A DNA stretch of 64,000 bases. It comes from Kineothrix sp. MB12-C1. GTDB taxonomy: Bacteria; Bacillota; Clostridia; Lachnospirales; Lachnospiraceae. The notes under the pieces were generated by a model that had not been told where the DNA came from, made no database searches, and was given only the letters and a program-made list of their open reading frames with translations. The position numbers and the translations under genes are program-made. Shown here piece after piece: positions 52,688 through 62,025 of this stretch; positions within the stretch are counted from its first letter, which is position 1; each line of letters opens with the position of its first letter. Where the stretch lies: contig NZ_CP132957.1 in assembly GCF_030863805.1 (NCBI RefSeq), forward strand, positions 1,736,001 through 1,800,000. The letters run 5' to 3'.

Positions 52688-53611
52688 TTACTTATTAAAG
52701 AGGCCATTAAAAAAATCTGTTACAGAATCTTTAATGCTCTTAAAGAAGCCGTTGGCAGCATTTTTTACCGCATCGTTTACCGCTTCACTAATGGCTTCGT
52801 CCGCATGATTAACAATATCTGTACCATATTTTTTGTATAACTTTTCTGCTTGGCTAATTAAATAATCGCTGTTTAATCCCATGCTCTCCAGCTTATTCAT
52901 CAGGCTGACAATTCTCTCTACTTCTTCCTTTGTCAGCGTTACGCCAAATCTCTCTTCCCCTTCTTCTACCGCTGCACGAATATCCTCATCCGTCTCCAGC
53001 TCTCCGTTCGCTACCTTTTCTTTAATATATGCAATTAATTTTTCAATATCATCACTGCTTACATTTTCTGCCGCCTTAGCGAGTTCGCCTGTCGTAATGA
53101 GTTCATCCAGTGCGTTGGAAAGAGATGCATCGGATATCACTTCCCCTGCCATCTTTTCATAGCCCTTCACCGCACCGATCAAAGCAGCGGTTCCCGAAAT
53201 CTGTGTCGGAGCCGCTACAATAATTTCTGTATCCTCTACCCCCGCAGTTAATAAAGCGTTGCGGTACATCCCTGTCGTACAGTAATTAATATTCTTCGTT
53301 GTTACGGTTACACCGCTGCCGGCCGCACCCTTTTTCAGCATTACACTGGATAAAGACCTGCTTCCGATAACGGAAGAGCTTAAATATTCATCCAAATATT
53401 GGTGTTCCTGCTCATTCGTTACATAAACTACTTCATACCCTGCCAATTGCTGCTCCGATATTCCCATAAGCTCTAATACCGTAGCTTTTTGCTCCGCTGT
53501 CAGGTCTGCACCGAGAGCAACCACAACTTTCCCCTCTTCTTTCGCGGATGCATCCATACCGAATAATCCTGTAAGCAATAACACGCCAAGTATCATCAAC
53601 CACTTTTTCAT
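52688..53611 (-). CDS. DUF1002 domain secreted protein
   Basis: About 307 residues. Signal peptide MKKWLMILGVLLLTGLFGMDASAK, then the DUF1002 (YpuA-like) domain: VVVALGADLTAEQKATVLELMGI, SSVMLKKGAAGSGVTVTT, TAALIGAVKGYEKMAGEVISD. A C-terminal helical tail (AEKLYKKYGTDIVNHADEAISEAVNDAVK) follows. ATG 53611 has AAGGAGAGG upstream; the longer frame to 53662 overlaps the next gene. Exported, role unknown. Confidence 0.88.
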   Translation of the reverse strand: MKKWLMILGVLLLTGLFGMDASAKEEGKVVVALGADLTAEQKATVLELMGISEQQLAGYEVVYVTNEQEHQYLDEYLSSSVIGSRSLSSVMLKKGAAGSGVTVTTKNINYCTTGMYRNALLTAGVEDTEIIVAAPTQISGTAALIGAVKGYEKMAGEVISDASLSNALDELITTGELAKAAENVSSDDIEKLIAYIKEKVANGELETDEDIRAAVEEGEERFGVTLTKEEVERIVSLMNKLESMGLNSDYLISQAEKLYKKYGTDIVNHADEAISEAVNDAVKNAANGFFKSIKDSVTDFFNGLFNK

Positions 53612-53640
53612 AATATAATAACCTCTCCTTCTTCTCATCC

Positions 53641-54573
53641 TTATACAACGGATAATATCCATAAATAGATATCATCGTACACTTTTCTTTTATCCGTTTC
53701 ATTTAATATTTCATGCCTGCCGTCTTCATATAACTTCATCTGTACATTCTTCATACCCGTATCAAGGAAGGAACGACATACCATTTTCACCCCTTTTCCA
53801 TAATTTCCCACCGGATCGGCTGCCCCCGATGCGAATAGGACCGGAAGATCTTTTGGCATTTTATGAAGATTCTCCTTCTTGTTAAGCCGTCCTATTAATT
53901 CAAAAAGAGTCTGAAAACCATTTACAGTAAAAGTAAAACCACATTTTTCATCCTTTAAATACGCTTCAACCACCGATTCATCCTTGCTCAGCCAATCCAT
54001 CGCCGTGCTCTTATTCTTTATTTTGCTCGTATAACCAAGAAAGCATATTGCATTTAACAACCTGCTTTTATGTTCTGCGCCATAAACAGCCTTTTGCACA
54101 GCAGCAATCGCTTTGCCTGCCAGAAGCGATATTCCGGGCTGTGTCCCCGTGCCTACGATAATAGCCGCCTGTATTCCTGTACCATATCGGAGTAAATAAT
54201 TACGCAGGATAAAAGACCCCATACTATGGCCCAGGATAATATAAGGCACGCCCGGATATTCCTGCTGAATCATCTTTTTCAATCGATGGGAATCCCTTAC
54301 CACCACTGTCGCAGCATCCTGCTCACAGAAGTATCCGCAAGGCTTACCCTCTACAACAGAATTCCCATGTCCCAAATGGTCCTCACCTACGACTAAGATT
54401 CCCTTATCCGCCATAAACTGCGCAAAGGAATCATAACGGTCCACATATTCTGCCATACCATGGATAATCTGCAGAATGCAAATTGGTTTGTCCGTATCAG
54501 GAATCCACTGTACTGCATGGATTTTACTAACGTTATCGCGAGAGTCAAAATATAGTTCTTTTTTTCTTACCAT
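53641..54573 (-). CDS. alpha/beta hydrolase, monoacylglycerol lipase-like
   Basis: About 310 residues. Serine aminopeptidase/lysophospholipase-like hydrolase: ICILQIIHGMAEYVDRYDSFAQFMADKGILVVGEDHLGHGNS (oxyanion His-Gly and the GEDHLGHG motif of monoacylglycerol lipases), nucleophile elbow ILGHSMGSFI, acidic residue in FASGAADPVG and catalytic His in YEDGRHEILNE. Start at ATG 54573 with GGAGGGG upstream. Cytoplasmic, no signal peptide. Confidence 0.92.
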   Translation of the reverse strand: MVRKKELYFDSRDNVSKIHAVQWIPDTDKPICILQIIHGMAEYVDRYDSFAQFMADKGILVVGEDHLGHGNSVVEGKPCGYFCEQDAATVVVRDSHRLKKMIQQEYPGVPYIILGHSMGSFILRNYLLRYGTGIQAAIIVGTGTQPGISLLAGKAIAAVQKAVYGAEHKSRLLNAICFLGYTSKIKNKSTAMDWLSKDESVVEAYLKDEKCGFTFTVNGFQTLFELIGRLNKKENLHKMPKDLPVLFASGAADPVGNYGKGVKMVCRSFLDTGMKNVQMKLYEDGRHEILNETDKRKVYDDIYLWILSVV

Positions 54574-54679
54574 AAAATCCCCTCCATTGTTACTTTTCAC
54601 TCCGTGAACAGTAATCCTCTATTCTTTTGTATGGCTGTCTGCATCCAAAAATGCCTGCATTTGCCTGTAACATTAATGA

Positions 54680-54716
54680 GTTCACCTCAGACAAAGAAAC
54701 TTCGTCTTCCGTGAAC
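54680..54716. other. long imperfect hairpin downstream of metG
   Basis: GTTCACCTCAGACAAAG and CTTCGTCTTCCGTGAAC pair with a small internal loop and one mismatch around AAA. No T-tract follows, so it may be a 3' stability element or weak terminator of metG. Confidence 0.45.
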
Positions 54717-54771
54717 CCATTATACACTATAACATATTAAATTTTAAGATTTTAATAAAAAGTTCATGAAA

Positions 54772-56757
54772 TTAGCAAATTTCGGCACCTGACGGCATCG
54801 CCTTTTCAGGAGTCATGAGCGCCAGATTTCCCTCTGCATCTTCCGCACACAAAAGCATTCCTTCGGATAGTACACCGGCTAACTTCGCCGGTTTTAAATT
54901 AACGAGTACCATCACTTTCTTACCGACCATTTCCTCTGCTGAATAGTATTGCTTGATACCGGATACGATCTGCTTCACCTGACTGCCGATACGCACCTTG
55001 GAACAAAGAAGCTTCTTCGATTTGGGGACTTCTTCACAAGCGATAATCTCTCCTACCTGGAACTGCATCGCTGCAAATTCATCATATGAAATCTCTGCTT
55101 TCGCTTCGATATCTATTCCCTCTTCCTTCACCTCTTCCGGTGACTCAGCCACAGCTTCCGCCGCATTTCTTCCTGCGAAAAGAGCCTCAGCCTTCTCCAA
55201 AACTTCCTTCACATCCAGACGGGCAAACAGAATCTCCGGTTTATCGGTCACTTTATTTCCGGACGGATACAAACCAAAAGCGCCGAGTTCTTCGAAACCA
55301 CGCAGAGAAGTATTCAACTGTGCTGCAATCTTTTCTGCTGTTGAGGGCATATAAGGCTCCAGGAGAGAGGCTCCTATCACGATACTTTCCACCAGATTAT
55401 AGAGAACAGTGGATAATCTGTCTCTGTTCTCTTCTCCTTTAGCCAGCACCCACGGCTCTGTTTCATCGATATATTTATTACAGCGTTTGAAAAGTGAGAA
55501 GATTTCTGTCATGGCATCTGCCACCCGCAGCTCTTCCATCTTCCTTCCTACTTTCTCATAGGTTCCGGTAACCACAGCCTTCAAATCCTCATCAAAAACC
55601 TTCTGAGCATCTGTGGCTGCTTTCTTATTATCCACTACTCCATCGAAATATTTATTGCTCATGGAGATAGTCCTGTTAACTAGATTGCCCAAAGTGTTCG
55701 CCAAATCAGAATTGAGTCTTTCCACCATCAATTCCCAGGAAATTACACCGTCATTGTCAAAAGGCATCTCATGTAATACGAAATATCGTACTCCATCCAC
55801 GCCGAAAAAGTCTGCCAGGTCATCCGCATACAATACATTCCCTTTGGATTTACTCATCTTGCCATCCCCTTGTAATAACCAGGGGTGCCCGAATACCTGC
55901 TTCGGAAGCTCCTCTCCCAGAGCCATAAGGAAAATAGGCCAATAAATCGTATGGAATCTTATAATGTCCTTGCCAATCAGGTGCAAGTCTGCCGGCCATA
56001 ACTTCTTATACTGCTCACTGCTATTGCCATCACAATCATAGCCAACCCCGGTAATATAATTAGTAAGCGCATCCAACCATACATAAACAACATGCCCTTC
56101 AGCGAAGTCTACAGGAATTCCCCATTTAAAAGTAGTTCTGGATACACACAAATCCTGCAGACCCGGAAGCAGGAAATTGTTCATCATTTCATTCTTGCGG
56201 GATACCGGCTGTATGAATTCAGGATGTTCATTGATATGGGCTATTAATCTATCCGCATATTTACTCATTTTGAAGAAATAAGCTTCTTCTTTTGCCGGCT
56301 TCACCTCTCTTGCACAATCCGGGCATTTGCCGTCCACAAGCTGTGATTCTGTCCAGAAAGATTCACAAGGAGTACAATACATTCCTTCGTATGCTCCTTT
56401 ATAAATATCACCCTGGTCATATAAGCGCTTGAATATCTTCTGCACTTGCTTCTCATGATAGTCATCCGTAGTACGAATGAATTTATCATAAGAGGTATCC
56501 ATAAGATTCCACAGGTCCTTAATCGTTCCGGCTACGTTATCCACATATTCCTTAGGAGTAACCCCGGCTTCCTGTGCTTTTAATTCAATTTTCTGCCCAT
56601 GCTCATCTGTCCCGGTCTGAAAGAATACATCATAGCCTTCCTTCCTTTTGAATCTTGCAATACTATCCGCAAGCACGATTTCATAACTATTGCCTATATG
56701 AGGTTTGCCGGATGTATAGGCAATCGCTGTTGTAATGTAATACTTTCCTTTACTCAT
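54772..56757 (-). CDS. metG: methionyl-tRNA synthetase
   Basis: About 661 residues. Class I synthetase: ITTAIAYTSGKPHIGNSYE (HIGH-like motif HIGN), zinc knuckle CTPCESFWTESQLVDGKCPDC, KMSKSKGN loop and a C-terminal OB-fold tRNA-binding domain from about residue 555 (YDEFAAMQFQVGEIIACEEVPKSKKLL). Start at ATG 56757 (MSKGKYYI) with AAAGGAG upstream. A T-box leader precedes it, so expression rises when tRNA-Met is uncharged. Confidence 0.96.
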   Translation of the reverse strand: MSKGKYYITTAIAYTSGKPHIGNSYEIVLADSIARFKRKEGYDVFFQTGTDEHGQKIELKAQEAGVTPKEYVDNVAGTIKDLWNLMDTSYDKFIRTTDDYHEKQVQKIFKRLYDQGDIYKGAYEGMYCTPCESFWTESQLVDGKCPDCAREVKPAKEEAYFFKMSKYADRLIAHINEHPEFIQPVSRKNEMMNNFLLPGLQDLCVSRTTFKWGIPVDFAEGHVVYVWLDALTNYITGVGYDCDGNSSEQYKKLWPADLHLIGKDIIRFHTIYWPIFLMALGEELPKQVFGHPWLLQGDGKMSKSKGNVLYADDLADFFGVDGVRYFVLHEMPFDNDGVISWELMVERLNSDLANTLGNLVNRTISMSNKYFDGVVDNKKAATDAQKVFDEDLKAVVTGTYEKVGRKMEELRVADAMTEIFSLFKRCNKYIDETEPWVLAKGEENRDRLSTVLYNLVESIVIGASLLEPYMPSTAEKIAAQLNTSLRGFEELGAFGLYPSGNKVTDKPEILFARLDVKEVLEKAEALFAGRNAAEAVAESPEEVKEEGIDIEAKAEISYDEFAAMQFQVGEIIACEEVPKSKKLLCSKVRIGSQVKQIVSGIKQYYSAEEMVGKKVMVLVNLKPAKLAGVLSEGMLLCAEDAEGNLALMTPEKAMPSGAEIC

Positions 56758-56904
56758 GTTTACATCTCCTTTTCTAAAAAAGAACAAAAATGTGCTTCAC
56801 ATACTCCTATAGTCAATGACTTTGGCAGCACCGCTTTTGTTCCGCGCATAGCTGCGCATATTTGCCCGCAGGGCTTTTCTATCATAGGAAAGTCCTTTCC
56901 TATA

Positions 56905-57225
56905 ATAAAAAAAGCACGCCTATCTCACTTTACGTAAGAAGACGCGCTAAAAGCCGTGTTACCACTTCTCTTTATCCGCTTCTCGCGAAGCGAACCTCTG
57001 TGGGTACTGTAGGTTTCTACAATATACACTCATAATACCCTGCCGCTATAACAGGCGGACCTGTCGCAGCCTTGCCGATTCGTTCTCATCGGTTCGGTGC
57101 GCTGCTCGAAAGCCATATTCGATATGTCTTCACCCGATCCCTCTCAGCATTCGCTGCAATCTTACTGCAAGGAATAGAATCTTCTCTGGAAAGTTATCAC
57201 ATATCTACTCTCTTTGTCATCGCTT
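56905..57225 (-). promoter_or_regulatory. T-box riboswitch of metG
   Basis: On the minus strand: Stem I with AGAGAGTAG (57205-57213) and the CAGAGAAG loop; a candidate Met specifier ATG at 57114-57116; the T-box core AAGTGGTAACACGG (56954-56967) whose TGGT fits the tRNA-Met end; and a terminator AGCGCGTCT / AGGCGTGCT with G-U pairs followed by a T-run (56905-56948). The 150 bases to metG contain an 18-of-20 palindrome at 56884-56903. Further hairpins lie upstream between 57288 and 57420. Confidence 0.85.
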
Positions 57226-57453
57226 TTACTTTTTTCTTTGAATACGATACCTACAGATTACTACGCACTTTGTGCTCTCGTAATCCCAACCCTAACTTAG
57301 GTTAGGGTACAACATTCGAAATCCACCCTATTCGGGTTACTTTCTCATGTTTTACGGGTCCCAAATTCATGTTTTTTCATGCAAGCATGAAATACATGAG
57401 TTTTTGACCCTGGTATCTTAATATTGTTAGACTAACATAAAGAAATTATGCTG

Positions 57454-58338
57454 TCAATATGCCAGAATCTCATATCCTTCTTCCGTTACCGCTATGGTCA
57501 CTTCCCACTGCGCGGACGGCTTCTTATCCCTTGTATACGCCGTCCATCCGTTGTCATCATCAATATAGATTTCATTCGTCCCCATATTGACCATCGGCTC
57601 AATCGTGAATACCATTCCGGGAACCAATAAGGTCTCTGTTCCCTTTTTTGTTACATAGCTTACAAAGAGGTCTTCATGGAATTCAATTCCTACTCCGTGG
57701 CCGCCTATTTCCCTTACGATACTATATCCATTCTGAAGTGCATGGTTGTGAACGGCTTCTCCCATATCACCGAGGAAATTCCACGGCTTTACTTGTTCGA
57801 TACCTTTTTCCATACACTCTTTTGCCACACGAACAACCTTCGCCTTCTCCTCCCCCACCTCACCAATACAGAACATACGAGAGGAATCAGAGAAATAGCC
57901 TTTATAAATTGTGGATACATCCACATTAATGATATCTCCGCTTTTCAAGATGATATCTTCGGCCGGAATGCCATGGCATACTTGATCATCGATAGAAGTA
58001 CATACACTCTTGGGATATCCATCATAATGAAGGGGTGCAGGAATACCGCCCAGTTCCACTGTCTTTTCATATACCATACGGTCAATATCCTCTGTGGATA
58101 TTCCTTCCCTTATATGCTCTGCCACATAATCAAGAATCGCTATATTAACTTTCCCGCTCTCACGAATACCGTCAATCTGCTCTTTTGTCTTGATCATATC
58201 CCTATCAGGTATCATATGTCCTTCCCGCTGGTAATGTAACACCTTATCATCAAAAGGTTCATGACAGGCCTTATATTTTTTGCCGCTTTTGCACCAGCAG
58301 GGCTCATTTCTTTCTAATTTTTTGAACATAGTTCTCAT
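57454..58338 (-). CDS. map: type I methionine aminopeptidase with N-terminal SEC-C motif
   Basis: 294 residues. Residues 1-30 hold a SEC-C zinc motif (ERNEPCWCKSGKKYKACH), giving the ribosome-binding MAP-1c-like layout. The pita-bread catalytic domain follows with the five metal ligands in INVDVSTIYKGYFSDSSRMF, IGGHGVGIEFHED, FTIEPMVNMG and SAQWEVTIAVTEEG. Removes N-terminal Met. It begins directly after the rpe stop (TAG-ATG). Confidence 0.95.
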   Translation of the reverse strand: MRTMFKKLERNEPCWCKSGKKYKACHEPFDDKVLHYQREGHMIPDRDMIKTKEQIDGIRESGKVNIAILDYVAEHIREGISTEDIDRMVYEKTVELGGIPAPLHYDGYPKSVCTSIDDQVCHGIPAEDIILKSGDIINVDVSTIYKGYFSDSSRMFCIGEVGEEKAKVVRVAKECMEKGIEQVKPWNFLGDMGEAVHNHALQNGYSIVREIGGHGVGIEFHEDLFVSYVTKKGTETLLVPGMVFTIEPMVNMGTNEIYIDDDNGWTAYTRDKKPSAQWEVTIAVTEEGYEILAY

Positions 58339-58998
58339 CTATCTGGATGCTTCCATCGTCTCCAGCATTCCCTTCACATTCTTCTCTATATCTCCTCTGA
58401 AAAGTGCAGATCCTGCCACAATAACATTCGCCCCTGCTTCCAGTACCACATGAACGTTATCTACGGTTATCCCGCCATCCACCTGAATATCTGTCAGGAG
58501 CCCCCGCTCATCGATATATCCCCTGGCCTGCCTGATACGCTCCGTAGATTCCGGAATATAGGGTTGACCTCCGAATCCAGGCTCTACTGTCATCACCAAA
58601 AGCATATCCAAGGAATCGAGATAGGGCAGAATAGACTCCATAGGTGTCTTCGGCTTGATAGAGATACCTGCCTTTTTCCCCAACTCATGAATCCTATCGA
58701 TAAGAGCCTTCGGATCGCTCGTTGCTTCCAGATGGAATGTGATAATATCCGCCCCGCATTTGACAAAGTCTTCGATATATCGCTCCGGTTCTACAATCAT
58801 AAGATGGACATCGAAGATGATATCCGAAACTTTCCGCAGGGAACTTATCACCGGCATACCAAAGGAAATGGAAGGTACGAAGTTTCCATCCATCACATCG
58901 ATATGAAGATACTGCGCCCCGGCCCGCTCCACTTCCCTTATCTGTTTCCCAAGGATAGAGAAATCTGCCGCCAGAATAGACGGTGATAATATTAACAT
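58339..58998 (-). CDS. rpe: ribulose-phosphate 3-epimerase
   Basis: 219 residues, TIM barrel. Interconverts ribulose 5-phosphate and xylulose 5-phosphate. SPSILAADF with the Ser/metal region, HIDVMDGNFVPSISFG with metal ligands, DVHLMIVEPERYI, VMTVEPGFGGQPYI and QVDGGI are all present. Follows the split transketolase genes, with which it forms the non-oxidative pentose phosphate branch. Confidence 0.95.
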   Translation of the reverse strand: MLILSPSILAADFSILGKQIREVERAGAQYLHIDVMDGNFVPSISFGMPVISSLRKVSDIIFDVHLMIVEPERYIEDFVKCGADIITFHLEATSDPKALIDRIHELGKKAGISIKPKTPMESILPYLDSLDMLLVMTVEPGFGGQPYIPESTERIRQARGYIDERGLLTDIQVDGGITVDNVHVVLEAGANVIVAGSALFRGDIEKNVKGMLETMEASR

Positions 58999-59006
58999 TT
59001 ATTTTC

Positions 59007-59951
59007 TCACTTTCCGACGAATTCTTTTACTGTGCTATAGACACCTTTGCCGTCCAGACCATACTTCTCCAACAATGCCATTGCCGGACCGGATTCACCG
59101 AATACATCCTGCATACCGATCTTACATACCGGTACCGGGTTAGCTTTGCAAAGTGCGTCACATACGGCGCTTCCAAGGCCACCGATAACTGAATGTTCTT
59201 CTGCAGTCACTACCTTACCCGTCTTCTTTGCAGATGCGATAACCAGTTCCTCATCTAACGGCTTAATGGTACATATATTAATTACTTCTGCGCTGATTCC
59301 ATCTTCCGCAAGCTTATCTGCCGCTTCTAATGCACTGCCTACACAGATCCCCGTAGCTACAATCGTTACATCTGTTCCCTCTCTTAAGAGAGTTCCTTTG
59401 CCGATTTCAAATTTGTAATCCGGCGTGTCATTAATGACAGGAGCCGCCGCACGTCCAAAACGCAGATATACCGGCCCTTTATGCTCAATAGCCGCTCTTA
59501 CTGCCGCTTTCGCTTCGATATCATCTGCCGGGTTCATAACGACCATTCCGGGAATCGTTCTCATAAGGGCAATGTCCTCATTACACTGATGCGAAGCTCC
59601 ATCCTCTCCTACCGTAATTCCTGCATGGGTCGCACCGATTTTCACATTCAGGTGAGGATATCCGATCGAGTTACGAACCTGCTCGAAAGCACGTCCTGCC
59701 GCAAACATTGCGAATGTGCTGACAAAAGGAATCTTCCCTACTGTAGAAAGTCCGGCTCCGATTCCAACCATGTTACATTCTGCAATACCGCAATCAATAT
59801 GTCTATCGGGGAAAACTTTCTGGAACACGCCTGTCTTAGTTGCTGCCGCAAGGTCGGCATCCAATACTACAAGTTCAGGATATTCTGCACCAAGCTCTGC
59901 AAGCGCATTACCATAACTTTCTCTCGTTGCTATCTTCTTTACTTCTGACAT
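59007..59951 (-). CDS. transketolase, C-terminal subunit
   Basis: 314 residues: pyrimidine-binding and C-terminal domains of a split transketolase. IATRESYGNALAELGAEYPELVVLDADLAAAT, FPDRHIDCGIAECNMVGIGAGLSTVGKIPFVSTFAMFAAGRAFEQVRN (thiamine-activating Glu in GIAECNM) and VTAEEHSVIGGLGSAV are diagnostic. The start overlaps the stop of the N-terminal subunit gene by 13 bases, keeping subunits in balance. Confidence 0.95.
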   Translation of the reverse strand: MSEVKKIATRESYGNALAELGAEYPELVVLDADLAAATKTGVFQKVFPDRHIDCGIAECNMVGIGAGLSTVGKIPFVSTFAMFAAGRAFEQVRNSIGYPHLNVKIGATHAGITVGEDGASHQCNEDIALMRTIPGMVVMNPADDIEAKAAVRAAIEHKGPVYLRFGRAAAPVINDTPDYKFEIGKGTLLREGTDVTIVATGICVGSALEAADKLAEDGISAEVINICTIKPLDEELVIASAKKTGKVVTAEEHSVIGGLGSAVCDALCKANPVPVCKIGMQDVFGESGPAMALLEKYGLDGKGVYSTVKEFVGK

Positions 59952-60775
59952 AATTCTTCACCTATCCTTTCTAAGTCTGCCATTGCCACTGCGTACTGCT
60001 CATCGTTAGGAGCAGTTCCATGCCATGCAGCCTTGCCTTCCATGAAAGAAACACCTTTTCCTTTTACACTGCGTACTACAATTGCAGTGGGCATACCCTT
60101 CGTATTGCGAGCCTCTGCAAATGCACTTCTCAAAGCATCGAAATCATGAGCATCTGCATTGATTACATGGAAGTTAAATGCTTCAAACTTCTTATCTATC
60201 GGATAGGGGGAACATATATCATCAACGTTACCGTCGATCTGCAGACCGTTATTGTCTACGATAACGACGAGATTATCGAGCTTTCTATGGCCGGCGAACA
60301 TCGCCGCTTCCCATACCTGTCCTTCCTGAAGCTCACCATCTCCAAGAAGTGTATATACACGAAAATCTTTATTGTCCAACTTAGCGCCAAGTGCCATTCC
60401 TACTGCAGCAGATATACCCTGGCCTAAAGAACCGCTGGACATATCCACACCCGGAATATGCTTCATATCGGGATGTCCCTGTAAATAAGAACCCATTTTG
60501 CGCAGGGTCTTAAGATCTTCCACAGGGAAATATCCTTTCTGTGCCAAGGTGGAATACAGACCCGGTGCCGTATGGCCTTTTGACAATACAAACCTGTCTC
60601 TATCCTCCTTGTTTGGATTCTTGGGGTCTACGTTCATCTCTTCAAAGTACAGATAGGTATAAACATCTGCCGCCGATAAAGAACCACCCGGATGTCCAGC
60701 TTTTGCACTGTGAACTGCCGTGATAACTCCTTTTCGGATTTCGTTGGCTTTTTTTTGTAATTCTAAATTTTCCAT
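59939..60775 (-). CDS. transketolase, N-terminal subunit
   Basis: About 278 residues: the diphosphate-binding half of a split transketolase. AKAGHPGGSLSAADVYTYLYF, DRFVLSKGHTAPGLYSTLA, LGQGISAAVGMALGAKL and the thiamine diphosphate motif GDGELQEGQVWEAAMFAGHRKLDNLVVIVDNN are present. Start at ATG 60775 with GGAGGAA upstream. First gene of the tkt-tkt-rpe-map run. Confidence 0.95.
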   Translation of the reverse strand: MENLELQKKANEIRKGVITAVHSAKAGHPGGSLSAADVYTYLYFEEMNVDPKNPNKEDRDRFVLSKGHTAPGLYSTLAQKGYFPVEDLKTLRKMGSYLQGHPDMKHIPGVDMSSGSLGQGISAAVGMALGAKLDNKDFRVYTLLGDGELQEGQVWEAAMFAGHRKLDNLVVIVDNNGLQIDGNVDDICSPYPIDKKFEAFNFHVINADAHDFDALRSAFAEARNTKGMPTAIVVRSVKGKGVSFMEGKAAWHGTAPNDEQYAVAMADLERIGEELCQK

Positions 60776-60916
60776 TCTCTTCCTCCAAAAATAAAACCGC
60801 ATTATTCTTACTAAAATACTTTACTAAATTACTTTATCATATATTGAATTTTACGTCTATATCGCAACACGAAGAAATTATCGATATTACTTCATTTCTT
60901 TTATCTATTTTGCCGT

Positions 60917-60953
60917 AAAACGGCAGGAAAATCCTAAAAAGATTTCCCTGCCG
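60917..60953 (-). terminator. terminator of the sugar ABC operon
   Basis: CGGCAGGGAAATC and GATTTTCCTGCCG on the minus strand pair with one mismatch, then TTTT. Lies 60 bases beyond the YjfF-like gene. Confidence 0.85.
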
Positions 60954-61011
60954 CTTTGCGCACAAAAACACCTAGCGATATTGATGGCTGAACTGTTACC
61001 TTATGAACAAT

Positions 61012-62025
61012 CTATTTACGTTTTTCCTTTACCTTGGCAAAAAGGCTCTGAAGTATGATGAAAAAGGCTAACAATGCTGCTATTGTAATTTTCGTCCACC
61101 AGGAAGATAACGTTCCCTGGAAAGTGATGAAAGTCTCTATCGTTCCTTTGATCAATACACCGAACAAACTACCGATAACATTTCCCACACCGCCTGTCAA
61201 TAAAGTTCCGCCGATTACGGCGCCGGCAATGGCTTCCATCTCGAAACCTTTGGCTTGCTCTACGAATCCTGAGCAAGTATTCAAGGCGAATAAGAATCCG
61301 CCGAAGGCTGCCAGAAAGCCATCCAGAATATATACTTTTAATTTCGTTCTTCTTACATTAAGTCCCATCAAGAGTGCGGATTGCTCATTACCGCCTACTG
61401 CATAGATCGAACGTCCGAACTTCGTATACTTGAGCATAAGAAAGATAACAACAAGTACGATAAGAGCCATAACTACACTCGGATAAATATAAGGATTAAC
61501 AATGACTCCTTTTTTGTTCACGTATCCTCCGAAAGGAAAATACATTTTAGCCTGTGCCCAGCTCAAGAACATTTCATTCTTAATACTGATCATCTCTGTA
61601 CTGATAATAGCCGTCATACCTCTGGCAAAGAACATTCCTGCAAGGGTAACGATAAATGGCTGTATCTTCAAATAAGCGATAAGAAAACCCTGTACCAACC
61701 CGAATACAACTCCCACTAACAGAACCATGACTACTGCGGGTATCGCTCCGATTCCTTTCTTCTCCATCATCCATGCCAGCAGCATACACGTCATAGCTAC
61801 TACAGAACCTACCGAAATATCGATACCGCCTGTAATAAGCACCATAGTCATGGATACCGCGATTACAATCAAGCCCGCATTGGAAATAAAAAGATTTAAA
61901 AATACCTGTAAACGTCCGAAGTTATTATCCTTAAATACAATCAATCCGATAGCATACATAACGAAAAATAGTACAATGGTAATGAGAAGCAGGAACTGAT
62001 TGCCTTCTAACTTTAATTTCTTCAT
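61012..62025 (-). CDS. sugar ABC transporter permease, YjfF-like
   Basis: 337 residues, about ten membrane segments. CUT2 (ribose/galactofuranose type) permease with ITGGIDISVGSVVAM, AYLKIQPFIVTLAGMFFARG, YAVGGNEQSALLMGLNV and FEMEAIAGAVIGGTLLTGGVGN. Its start overlaps the stop of the preceding permease gene. Order ATPase-permease-permease with two different permeases matches the YtfR-YtfT-YjfF galactofuranose system of E. coli, but the sugar here is not proven. Followed by a terminator, then pentose phosphate genes. Confidence 0.9.
   Translation of the reverse strand: MKKLKLEGNQFLLLITIVLFFVMYAIGLIVFKDNNFGRLQVFLNLFISNAGLIVIAVSMTMVLITGGIDISVGSVVAMTCMLLAWMMEKKGIGAIPAVVMVLLVGVVFGLVQGFLIAYLKIQPFIVTLAGMFFARGMTAIISTEMISIKNEMFLSWAQAKMYFPFGGYVNKKGVIVNPYIYPSVVMALIVLVVIFLMLKYTKFGRSIYAVGGNEQSALLMGLNVRRTKLKVYILDGFLAAFGGFLFALNTCSGFVEQAKGFEMEAIAGAVIGGTLLTGGVGNVIGSLFGVLIKGTIETFITFQGTLSSWWTKITIAALLAFFIILQSLFAKVKEKRK

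Noticed and set aside
60987-60998. TGAACTGTTAC, matching the start of the dispersed repeat in reverse
   Set aside because: Only about 11 bases match and none of the other conserved blocks follow, so it is not counted as a copy.
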